Virus record (IMG/VR): IMGVR_UViG_3300037572_000408
Span: 1-42,149 of that record
Length of the DNA stretch: 42,149 bases
DNA from: a virus
Strand: one strand, 5' to 3'
Position 1 is the first letter of the stretch. Every line of letters starts with the position of its first letter. The notes under the pieces are model-generated. The model searched no databases. It was given only the letters and a program-made list of their open reading frames with translations, and had not been told where the DNA came from. A program made the translations under genes and the position numbers. Below, one piece after another: positions 8,089-16,600 of this stretch.

Positions 8089-10332
8089 ATGCCGTCCACA
8101 GTCTACAAGGGTGATTTGTCCGAAATCAGTTTCGGACACGAGTCTGGGATAGTGTTAGAAAACGGTATGGGTTCGAATAATCTGCGTATTGTCGCTCATA
8201 CCAAAGACTCGATTGCAGATACCAGCGTCATTATTTTCGCAGATGGGGAAGACGGTTTGCCCGTCAATGCAAGTGAGCAGATAATGTTTCCAAAAGGGAT
8301 GCTGGTAGGCAGTAAGGTGGTCTTCTCTGACCTCGGTGCTGCTTTCAGTTCAGACGACAACTACTCAAAAAGTGGTAGGACTTTCACGATAGTGGCACAA
8401 TCAGCCACTGAACTCACCCTCACACCAGCATTGAGGACTGCTCACAGTGCTACTGCCAATGTGACTACTGCTACCAATGATGTAGGTAAATTACATATTC
8501 TGCCTTACAAGACCCCCACGATGGACATCAACATGGAACATGCTACTAATGCTAATGCTGCAGCAGAATCGGTTCTGACTGACCAATTCGTGGGAGTGGT
8601 AGGCACAGTCGCATTACCGGAGACCACAGTGGACTTGAAGAGATTTCATGTAGTGGGTCTTGGTCGTGATGTTGCAATCCAAGTTCCGGGTAGGTTCATC
8701 AACACAGGTGGCTCTTTCGAAGCCAACATACACAACGCTCGTTGGTTCTACTACACTCTTGGTCATGAGGTAGTCAAGATGCCGATAGTGACTGCTGTTG
8801 CGGCTGTGGATAGCAATGGGGCGCAGGCTGTTGGATATACAGGCGCAATAGCAATCACTGCTGTTCCTGTGGGATTAGACCCCGGAGATGCTATTTTCAA
8901 TCAATACGGTCAGTATGTAGGTCATATCACTGCTGCGAGCGATAGTGGTGCCGGTAGCACCATTACTTGCAGTGCTGGGATAAAAACGGCTCTTTCTAAT
9001 AATGATGCTCTTTACTATAGTTCCGCCGCTTTGTGCAATGCCGCTACTGTGGTGAAGACTACAACTACAATCAACCCCGGCGACTCCTTCTTCAAATACA
9101 CCGGAACTCCTGCTGCTGAACTGACTGGTAATGTGGTTCCGGGTGTGGGGGATTACGTCTGGATTCCAGAGGGTGCTGGGGCTAGTAATGACAATCTTAC
9201 TGACATAAACGTCCATAGAGAAACTGCAAGTGACGGTGTATGGCCCGTCAATGGCGCTGATAGCATAGTCAGTAGAGCCAACAAGACTGAGATACGGAGG
9301 ATAGCGGCTATCAAAGACTCCTCGATATGGATAGACGACCCATTCTGTTTTAGTCATGTCAGCGCTTCTGCAATCTTCTTCACCCAGTTCAATGGTGATA
9401 ACACCAAAGGTAGCCCCCATCTCATTACTACTTCCGGCAGTTCTTCTTATGCTACTTTACAAAATCCGGTGCAGAGGCTCATCTTTTCAAGGTCCACAGT
9501 CCCATCTTTCGCTATGGAAGTCAGTATCAGAAGAAACGATACTGCTGATACTGGAACTGATATTACTGAAGATGTCTCTGGAGGTGCTGCTGATACTAAG
9601 CAACTCACAAGGCTGTATCGTGGGTGCAAGGTCAAGGACTTCTCTCTCAAGGCAGATACTGATGCTGCTCTAAGAATGACTGTGAATTTCGATGCGGCTC
9701 TCTGTTACACGGATACAGGCAGATTGGAAACGAGTAACAAGGGAGACAGATACGACCCGCATAGGCTCTTCGAGGACACTGCTAACACTGAAGCCAACAG
9801 GAAGAAGTCAGGAATTGCCAAGAGGACTCAGAAGCCCTTCATGTTTTACAACGGAATCATAACCGTCAAGGGCGTGACGTTGGGGCAAGTAACTAGTTTC
9901 ACTTTGAAAGGCACTACAGGTGTTCAGCAGTTCTACACAATCACAGGGTCCAACGTGGATAGTGCCGTTACCGACCAAGTTCCCTTTGCTGGCGCTCGTA
10001 ATCCTACCATTGCTGTTGAAGGTAAGACCACCTATGACTTAGATTTGGAGATAATAGTGGATGACCCCGTTTTCTATCACAATATGAGGAGAGCAGTGGA
10101 CAACTTTGATGATACTACTACAGATACTACTGATTCAGATATGATTCGTCTCTCTTTCACCAAACAGGGTGGCACTGGGACCAAGGAGTCACTTGACATA
10201 ATCATAGATGATTACTTCATCACAGAGGCTCCTTTGCCAATACCGGAGGACAAAGGGCCGATTCGAAGTATGCTCAAGATTGCTCCTAAGTCAATGAGAG
10301 TTATTGCCACAGATACACTATTCCATTCATGA
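8089..10332 (+). CDS. Putative tail tube (major tail) protein with insertion domains
   Basis: 747 residues, preceded by GAGGTGAG. The N- and C-terminal thirds carry strands like those of tail tube proteins (FHVVGLGRDVAIQVPGRF near residue 187, FSLKADTDAALRMTVNFDAA, ITVKGVTLGQVTSFTLKG, and a closing LSFTKQ...ESLDIIIDDYFITEAPLP). Usual tube proteins have 150-300 residues. Here a Thr/Ser/Ala-rich central part (about 230-480) probably forms extra Ig-like or surface domains. The position, after the neck genes and before the chaperone pair and tape measure, is exactly that of the major tail protein. An alternative is another large tail-surface protein, but no other tube candidate exists in the window. 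Confidence 0.65.
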   Translation: MPSTVYKGDLSEISFGHESGIVLENGMGSNNLRIVAHTKDSIADTSVIIFADGEDGLPVNASEQIMFPKGMLVGSKVVFSDLGAAFSSDDNYSKSGRTFTIVAQSATELTLTPALRTAHSATANVTTATNDVGKLHILPYKTPTMDINMEHATNANAAAESVLTDQFVGVVGTVALPETTVDLKRFHVVGLGRDVAIQVPGRFINTGGSFEANIHNARWFYYTLGHEVVKMPIVTAVAAVDSNGAQAVGYTGAIAITAVPVGLDPGDAIFNQYGQYVGHITAASDSGAGSTITCSAGIKTALSNNDALYYSSAALCNAATVVKTTTTINPGDSFFKYTGTPAAELTGNVVPGVGDYVWIPEGAGASNDNLTDINVHRETASDGVWPVNGADSIVSRANKTEIRRIAAIKDSSIWIDDPFCFSHVSASAIFFTQFNGDNTKGSPHLITTSGSSSYATLQNPVQRLIFSRSTVPSFAMEVSIRRNDTADTGTDITEDVSGGAADTKQLTRLYRGCKVKDFSLKADTDAALRMTVNFDAALCYTDTGRLETSNKGDRYDPHRLFEDTANTEANRKKSGIAKRTQKPFMFYNGIITVKGVTLGQVTSFTLKGTTGVQQFYTITGSNVDSAVTDQVPFAGARNPTIAVEGKTTYDLDLEIIVDDPVFYHNMRRAVDNFDDTTTDTTDSDMIRLSFTKQGGTGTKESLDIIIDDYFITEAPLPIPEDKGPIRSMLKIAPKSMRVIATDTLFHS

Positions 10333-10341
10333 GGTTAGACT

Positions 10342-10983
10342 ATGTTGCCGGGAGGAAGAATGAGAGCGCGATTCTACAACAGGAACAGCAGAGCAGATTA
10401 TGTCATGTGGTTAGTTGATAGGATTGGTATAGAGATGGATGAGGAAATGCTCCAACTGGGCTCAAGACATGAGATTGATGCTTTCGCTGAGACTCTGTTA
10501 CATTATGAGGAAGAAGAAGAGCCAACATGGGTTCAAGCGGCAATAGACGTGACTGGAGTTCATTGGACTGATTCTTCTGATGATGAGGGTATTGTTCTAA
10601 CAGAACCTGAGCCTGAGCCTGAACCTGAACCTGAGCCTGAACCTGAGCCTGAACCTGAGCCTGAACCTGAGCCTGAACCTGAAGAATTGGTGGACTCTCC
10701 ATTCATCCTTAATGATTACAATTCGTATACCATACGTGAACTGCAAGATGTATGCAGACAACGAGGTCTTACGATACGTGGAACCAAAGCAGAGGTCGTT
10801 CTCAGATTACGACGAGACGATGATGGAATCACAGAAGCACAACCGACAGAAAATGAGACCGAGGCCCCCTTGGAAGAGGCTGCCGAGGAATCATTGGATG
10901 CCCCCGTAGATACGGCTGCAACCGAGGAAGTGAATGAAAATGACAGTAGTGGAAAAGAACAAAATATTGACGAAGAAGAATGA
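10342..10983 (+). CDS. SAP-domain protein with EP dipeptide repeat linker
   Basis: 213 residues. The N-terminal 85 residues form a small helical domain with an EEEEEPTWVQAAIDVTG stretch. This is followed by 13 consecutive Glu-Pro units, then a SAP-type helix-extension-helix at about residues 129-160 (YTIRELQDVCRQRGL, TKAEVVLRLRR), and a strongly acidic C-terminal tail. SAP domains bind DNA or other partners; the EP repeat would be a stiff, extended linker. The gene lies between the tube and the tail chaperones. Its own role is unknown: it could be an assembly factor or a minor tail component. The last 50 bases overlap the start of the next gene. Confidence 0.6.
   Translation: MLPGGRMRARFYNRNSRADYVMWLVDRIGIEMDEEMLQLGSRHEIDAFAETLLHYEEEEEPTWVQAAIDVTGVHWTDSSDDEGIVLTEPEPEPEPEPEPEPEPEPEPEPEPEPEELVDSPFILNDYNSYTIRELQDVCRQRGLTIRGTKAEVVLRLRRDDDGITEAQPTENETEAPLEEAAEESLDAPVDTAATEEVNENDSSGKEQNIDEEE
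10603..10680 (+). repeat. Hexanucleotide tandem repeat, 13 units of GARCCT
   Basis: Thirteen head-to-tail 6-base units, a mix of GAACCT and GAGCCT, encode (Glu-Pro)13. Because the unit is 6 bases, length change by slippage would keep the frame and alter only linker length. Confidence 0.95.
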
Positions 10984-11302
10984 CCACCAGTATGAGATAC
11001 GTGCCGACCCGGATAACCCGGACAGCATGCTATTGGTGTGGATAAGAGAGATTTCGTATCTCGATGTCCAGAAAGCCGCGCAGACAATGTTTGTAGTAGG
11101 AGGAGAGGGTGTAACGCTTGACCTCGAAGCATACTGGAAGTATGCCTTCACAAACTGGGTAGTGGGGACCGAGCCGGAATTGACTGCAGAAGAAATAACC
11201 CAACTCAATGCTTACGTGGGGGAGCAGTTGGCCAATCTCCTCCCTAAACCTGATGAATTAGCAGAGGCCATGTCGGGGGGGTTTACCAAAGCGAACAGTT
11301 GA
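10934..11302 (+). CDS. Tail assembly chaperone, unshifted product (gpG-like)
   Basis: 122 residues, or 120 if the second ATG at 10940 is used. GAGGAAGTG precedes the first ATG. It is a small acidic alpha/beta protein (YEIRADPDNPDSMLLVWIRE then EAYWKYAFTNWVVG). It stands between the tube region and the tape measure gene, where lambda G-like chaperones lie. These bind the tape measure and tube subunits during tail building and are not kept in the virion. The last codons (GGG GGG TTT ACC AAA GCG AAC AGT TGA) contain a perfect slippery heptamer. Part of the ribosomes would move into the -1 frame there and make the long form. The family assignment is mainly from position, size and the frameshift. 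Confidence 0.75.
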   Translation: MKMTVVEKNKILTKKNDHQYEIRADPDNPDSMLLVWIREISYLDVQKAAQTMFVVGGEGVTLDLEAYWKYAFTNWVVGTEPELTAEEITQLNAYVGEQLANLLPKPDELAEAMSGGFTKANS

Positions 11303-11580
11303 AGGTGCAGCAGTTTCTTCAGAGGAAAACAATAGAATCCCCTGAAGACATCTCGCTGCAACTAGAACTGTTTGCCTATATGGTAGCGAAACACTACGGT
11401 GTTTCATTGACGGAAGTGTATCAGATGAGTGAGGAGATTTTCACGCAATCGCTCGTTTGGGCATTGGCTGTAGAGGAAGAGCAAGAGAAGGAAGTCGCTC
11501 GTCAGAAATTCGCTGAGAGCACTGATAGTAATGAGATTATCACTTTCGATTACTCGTTCTTAGAACAGGAGGACTTCTGA
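11257..11580 (+). CDS. Tail assembly chaperone, -1 frameshift extension (gpT-like)
   Basis: The -1 frame opens after a TGA at 11254-11256 and runs to the TGA at 11578-11580. Entered by frameshift at 11275-11281 it adds 99 residues beginning VYQSEQLKVQQFLQ and gives a fusion of about 215 residues. It is helical, with SPEDISLQLELFAYMVAKHYG, a region typical of T-like chaperone extensions that contact the tape measure and tube. The first in-frame starting codon after the shift, TTG at 11299, has no Shine-Dalgarno, which argues against separate translation. The stop overlaps the ATG of the tape measure gene. The gpG/gpGT model is known for most siphoviruses; the shift itself is predicted here. 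Confidence 0.75.
   Translation: MSRGHVGGVYQSEQLKVQQFLQRKTIESPEDISLQLELFAYMVAKHYGVSLTEVYQMSEEIFTQSLVWALAVEEEQEKEVARQKFAESTDSNEIITFDYSFLEQEDF
11275..11281 (+). promoter_or_regulatory. Predicted programmed -1 ribosomal frameshift site, G GGG GGG
   Basis: Seven Gs are in register with the zero frame as X XXY YYZ (TCG GGG GGG TTT). The two frames overlap only in 11257-11302, and the slippery run lies in that overlap. A Shine-Dalgarno-like AGAGG lies 8 bases upstream at 11263-11267 and could help the shift. A downstream stimulatory structure was not worked out. Confidence 0.85.
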
Positions 11581-12389
11581 TGGCATTGTCAGGGCTGTTA
11601 ACCAGTCTCTCTGCAGTGAACTCTTCTACTCAAATCATCAGTGGTGCTATGGAGGGCATTCAAAGCGGAATAAGTAAAGTTGGTGAGTTCTTAGGTAAAA
11701 TCTGGAGCAAGTTCAGTGGTGCCGCTAAAGAGACATTCGATAAAATAAAGTCTCTATGGGAAGAACATATAGCACCCATTCTTGAGCCTTGGATTGAAAG
11801 AGCAAAGACGATTTTGGGAATATTCAAAGACCTTTTCATGGGGTTGGTCGAGAAGATATCTGGAGCCATAGGCTCCATTCCTGAGAAGTTAGGAAATCTC
11901 AAAGATGGAATAATCGAGAAACTTAGTGGGGTAAAGGACTTCATACTCGGAATACCGTTTGCTATCAAGGAGGCTATTGGTAAGGCTCTCAAAAATCTGA
12001 AAGCCAAAATGGGTGGGATTAAAGACAAACTGCTGAGTCTTAAGGACACTCTGAAAGATGTTATGACGGGTGTTATCGACAAGATAAAAGTGCCTTTCGA
12101 ATATGTCTGGGCCATCATAAAGAAAATTAAGAATGCAATCAGTAATGTGATAGGAAAAGCGATTGATAAAATATACGGTGGAGGTGGAGGAACGAACACT
12201 CAATCCACTACCACTGTGGGCACTGCTATTCAAGGCGGAATCACTCAGAACATGACTATGAACATAGAGATTAGCGGAATGACTGACCGAACTGATAAGA
12301 GGTCAGTAGCAAGAGAGATGGGACAACTCATTCAAGAGGAAATGGCTAGAGGAATGGGAGGAACAACGACACAGGGTAGGTATGCATAA
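11580..12389 (+). CDS. Short tape measure protein
   Basis: 269 residues. It is nearly all amphipathic helix from about 5 to 195 (repeated KDKL/KDTLKD/KIK motifs, hydrophobic patches such as FILGIPFAIKEAIG), then a GGGGG linker near 198, then a C-terminal module (MTMNIEISGMTDRTDKRSV, EMGQLIQEEMARG) of the type found at the end of tape measure and related tail proteins. It lies directly after the chaperone pair, the standard order. Tape measure length sets tail length at roughly 1.5 angstrom per residue. About 190-270 residues would specify only some 30-40 nm, so the virion tail should be short. The hydrophobic helices may also act in membrane passage during DNA ejection; this is inferred. Confidence 0.7.
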   Translation: MALSGLLTSLSAVNSSTQIISGAMEGIQSGISKVGEFLGKIWSKFSGAAKETFDKIKSLWEEHIAPILEPWIERAKTILGIFKDLFMGLVEKISGAIGSIPEKLGNLKDGIIEKLSGVKDFILGIPFAIKEAIGKALKNLKAKMGGIKDKLLSLKDTLKDVMTGVIDKIKVPFEYVWAIIKKIKNAISNVIGKAIDKIYGGGGGTNTQSTTTVGTAIQGGITQNMTMNIEISGMTDRTDKRSVAREMGQLIQEEMARGMGGTTTQGRYA

Positions 12390-13648
12390 TGGTGGCGGCT
12401 AATGGTGTTCCGATTCGTCTGGTTCAAGAAAATGGCGGTCTAATCGAATTGGATGCCACAAGCATAACTCTCACTACCAGCAGGAAGGCTGGCGGCATGG
12501 CAGTCCCGTTCTCTGGTGGACAGAGGTTCGGTTTGGATATGAACATGCAGAAGGCCATTGTAATCGTCCATGGAGTCTTCACTGATGATAAGGAGATAGT
12601 GGGAACAGACAGTCTTGCTTCTAGCATAGTTGATTTCACGTCTGTTTATCCTGTCGGCTGGGCTAATGCGACTATTTCATTCATAGATGGTCCTACAAAT
12701 ATAACGAGAAATAATCTCGCAAATCTATTCAATACTCAGAATACTTACGATAGTAGTGGTGATACATACAGTCTCACTATCCTTCGTCTCGCAGCCTCAA
12801 ATGGGACTAAGTTTACGATATCCTTCAAAAAACTGACAAGCGGGACAGTCACCAATACGACGAATGGGTCGTATGTGATGGGTATCAATCCAGATAGTAG
12901 TAGTATAACTGCGACAGTCTTGCGCGATGGCTTCATCAGTCTGATTAATAATGAACCGACGTTGGCCGCTGTATTCACCGCTACTGCTATTGATTCAACG
13001 ATAAAGCAAGTTGCGGGCGCTGTGAAGATATCACAAGACGTTGCTGGGAAAGCAGGTAACAACGTGACCCCGGATTGGAAGTATTTGGGCGCTGGTTTCA
13101 GCGCCCCATACACTTCTGATTTCGTGGGAGGGAGAACCGTGGTAAAGAAATCCGCTGGCGACAAGGCCATGGATTTGTATGGTCTTATGAACAATATGAA
13201 GAGGACTGGCGCTGGTAAGATTGTTACTGGTGGCCTCATGGCTCTTACTGGTGGAGTAGCCACTGTTGCACTTGCGAGCACTGGTGTAGGAGTAGTAGGC
13301 ATAGGAATGACTGGAGGAATAGCGGCTACTGGAGTTGGTATGATGTTAGAAGGCACAGGAATGGGTAGCGATTACATCATAGGTATACAGATTCCATACA
13401 ATTCCACCATACAGTCAGACGGCAAGACCTATGTCGCTCGTAACTTCATCATGCCTACTGGTTGGGGTAAAAGTCCTACGGATAAGTCTAGTGCAGGGAA
13501 CACTCTCGTAGCGAGCGCAGACCTGACCAAAGACGGTAACAGAGCAGGGATTAAGGGGGTAGTTCAGAAACTGGATATCACATACGAAGCCGGTGAGAAC
13601 GTCTATGGTTTCGTGATGAACTTCATCCCAGTAGATAGGTCAATCTGA
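12389..13648 (+). CDS. Distal-tail-like protein with Gly-rich hydrophobic segment
   Basis: 419 residues. The ATG's first base is the last base of the previous stop. The N-terminal region (LIELDATSITLTTSRKAGG, FGLDMNMQKAIVIVHGVF) and the C-terminal region (GVVQKLDITYEAGENVYGFVMNFIPV) are strand-rich and could pack as one tail-tip domain. The order after the tape measure suggests a distal tail protein. Between them, residues about 272-330 are a long Gly/Ala/Val stretch (GGLMALTGGVATVALAS, GVGVVGIGMTGGIAATGVGM) that looks membrane-inserting, like a fusion-type or glycine-zipper helix pair. This is not typical for distal tail proteins. It may pierce or dock to the host membrane, or be a folded core; the sequence alone does not decide. 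Confidence 0.4.
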   Translation: MVAANGVPIRLVQENGGLIELDATSITLTTSRKAGGMAVPFSGGQRFGLDMNMQKAIVIVHGVFTDDKEIVGTDSLASSIVDFTSVYPVGWANATISFIDGPTNITRNNLANLFNTQNTYDSSGDTYSLTILRLAASNGTKFTISFKKLTSGTVTNTTNGSYVMGINPDSSSITATVLRDGFISLINNEPTLAAVFTATAIDSTIKQVAGAVKISQDVAGKAGNNVTPDWKYLGAGFSAPYTSDFVGGRTVVKKSAGDKAMDLYGLMNNMKRTGAGKIVTGGLMALTGGVATVALASTGVGVVGIGMTGGIAATGVGMMLEGTGMGSDYIIGIQIPYNSTIQSDGKTYVARNFIMPTGWGKSPTDKSSAGNTLVASADLTKDGNRAGIKGVVQKLDITYEAGENVYGFVMNFIPVDRSI

Positions 13649-13657
13649 GGTGAAGCA

Positions 13658-16600
13658 ATGCCAGTAATGAGTCGTTCCAATCACGCTTTCATGTTCGATG
13701 GGGTGACTGACAGTATAATCGTCCCACAAGGGGCAATGAGCAGACTAGGCAAGGCAACCACACAGGGGACCAAGAGCGTAGGTAACATACTAGGAGAAGA
13801 CAACCAAGCAGGCAGTCACGGCAATTTGTCTGGTGCTCTCAACAATCAGTTGTGCATCGAGGCTTGGGTGGTTCCTGACTGTGGTGGCGTTGTAGTAGAG
13901 AAGGAAGGGCAGTTCAGATTGAAAATCGGAGATGTTGATACTCCCGGACCTGCTGTATTCGAAGTCTATCTCAATTCTGACAGCGGCACTGTAGTCGAGA
14001 CTCTCTCTACAGCAAAGTCAGTGACCAGCAGAGGCTACGAGGGAACGGTATACCCTCCAGCAGAGTTCAGAGGAATCCATGATTCCTACAACAGGTATGA
14101 TGGTTCTTCTGATGATGCAACATCTTTGAACATAGACCACAGGCCGTTGATTCACATTGTGGCTACTGTAAGGTCGAACTCGATAGACCTCTACATCAAT
14201 GGGGTGTTAATGGTTCAAAAATCCTTGTTGAACAGGAATGTAACCATAGCGAATTACGATTCACATCTGTATGTAGGAGGTAAAGGAGGCAAGTTCAGAG
14301 GTGTGATGGAGGCCCTTCATATCAGTAGCGATTTTTCAGAGGAGGCTATTGACAGGTCTGCACCACTCAGGAACGAGAATACGTTATTGCTTTACAGGTT
14401 CGAGGAGCCAATCGCTCCTATCTCAGGGACCTACAAGTTCTCTGCCATTGCCAACAACAGCACCACTATGGATGGCGCTACTGTTACCATATCTCAAATC
14501 ACAATAACCACAACTGATGCTATTACTCTGGCCAAGAAACTGACCGGACTATCAACGGTATCAGGTAACTATGTCTTTTCCAAGGACAGCACTGGGACTC
14601 ACAAGTATTCGGGTGGGGACTACAAGGTGGTGGATTACCAACAATCAACTGGCACTCCGGTGATGCACAGCATTTCCCACACTCCATACAATCTTCTCAT
14701 CAATGCTGGGGGCATAGACTTGGACACTCACAAACCGAACGGTAAACCACCAGAGAGGGTCAGACTCCATAACATAAACACAACCACTGGAAACATGCTA
14801 GTTTCCAGCATCCATCTTGATTTTCCCAATTCCAGCAATGGGCTTCGTAGCGCCTTACACACCAGAACAACAGGATTGGACAATCACTTCGTAGTAATAG
14901 GCGCTGACTTGCTCATCGACAATGCTACAGGAAAGCCATACCAAGACCCTCATTTCTCCACACAGATAATTGACAGGACGGGTCAGATGGTCATTGACGA
15001 GAGCCCATTCGCTCAACACGGTTTCGTTTATTCAAGCAACATGGCTAATACCACTGATGACAGTGATAATCCCTTCGCTGTTGTCTGGCCTGCTACGGTT
15101 GATACTTCTTTTCAGATAGGACATAGTGGCAGACACATACTCAATCACGTTGATGGGCACGAGTTCCTGAGAATGTTACCAAGAGCGAACGAGGAAATAA
15201 TTGACCAGAGAATAGACGGGTCTGCTGATTTGATTGATATCATATACGATGTAGGAAGAACGGGAGCAGGCGAACAGATATCAGTGAACAGTCGTGTAGA
15301 CATCTTCAGAGAACAAGATGTTTTCGAAATCAATAAAGTCGTCAATTCCTCTAGATGTGAGGCGCTCTTCAACAACGGTCTCACCAAGGAGAACAAGGAA
15401 CTCTTGGCGATAGGTGGAGTTAATTTCGATTACAAGGCTTTCATGCTCAAAGGCCCAGTTCCAGACAATCTGGATAATATCAATGCTGAGACCAGAAGGC
15501 ATCACTTACGACCAAGTGAGGAGAGTCGGGTAGCCATATTACATGTTCCAGCACTTTCTACTTACGACTTAGCCCCATTCGTCAAAATTTACTACAACGC
15601 TATTGATTTGACTGGCGCAAGCATGAGTGGCACTATCCAACCCCTGTTGATGGTGGAAAAGACCGTTCCTGCAGGGACCACAGTGGTCACAGGAACCACT
15701 ACCATATACGAATTGATAAAAACTGCAGTGACCAGCGCTTCTATCACTGCTACCCTTTATGCTCCCGGAGGTTACATAGAAGCGAGATTCGAAGGTCAGC
15801 AATTAGTCGGTAATCTGATACAATCACATTCTCTTGTTGGAGATACGAGTGAAGGCTATGAGTCTGATGACGAGTTGGATGAGAGTCTCACTCCTATCAA
15901 CTACAAACCACTGACTCCTACAGGTATTACTGTTAGCGGTAATCAGAATGCTGGTGGCGGCAATACGATAACCACAACAGGTAATACAACTGGTAACGTC
16001 AATATCGCAGTGGATGATACTATCTACACCTCCAGTCTGGTTTTCGTGGGTATAATAGCATCAATAGGAAATGATATCACATTGGACGAGAATCGAGCAG
16101 TTGCCCTAATCAATGGGGAGGAATTGTATGTAGGGGTTCTTGCAAACATAAATCCCAATACTACTCCACAAATCATAACCGCTTCCCATTCACCGAGCAC
16201 AAGTCATGATTCGGTATTTCATCGTATAGTGATTGATACATTCCATGGAGACAAAAATCAGACTTTGACGGACAAGGGGGAGTTTCACAGAAGGGAGCCT
16301 AGCGTGGTCCTCGATTCTCCTTCCAACGGTGAATTCGACAAGGGGGTCACCTCTTCCAATACACATATTCACGAGATGTTCGATATTATTGACAATGGTT
16401 CCATCAGTGGTAACAAGGAAGGAATGCGTTTGTTCATACAGCCTTCTGACAGAAGAAGAGTGAATCAACTCGCAAAGATACGTTCTTCCGTTAGTGATGG
16501 TGAGGAGGCGAACTTTGTATCACTCATGTATCTCATGTCGAGAGCCAGAGTCCGTTCTGTCAAAGAGTCAGACAAGGAAGGTGAGAACTTCACCTCTGTC

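Noticed and set aside
10603-10680. Hexanucleotide repeat as an on/off phase-variation switch
   Set aside because: A 6-base unit cannot change the frame, so only linker length could vary.
11299-11301. TTG at 11299 as an independent start of the second chaperone frame
   Set aside because: No Shine-Dalgarno; the G7 slippery site in the short frame overlap explains its expression better.
12745-13356. Minus-strand open frame of 203 codons opposite the distal-tail-like gene
   Set aside because: Its Pro/Ala/Thr-rich sequence mirrors the Gly-rich plus-strand segment; all real genes here are on the plus strand.
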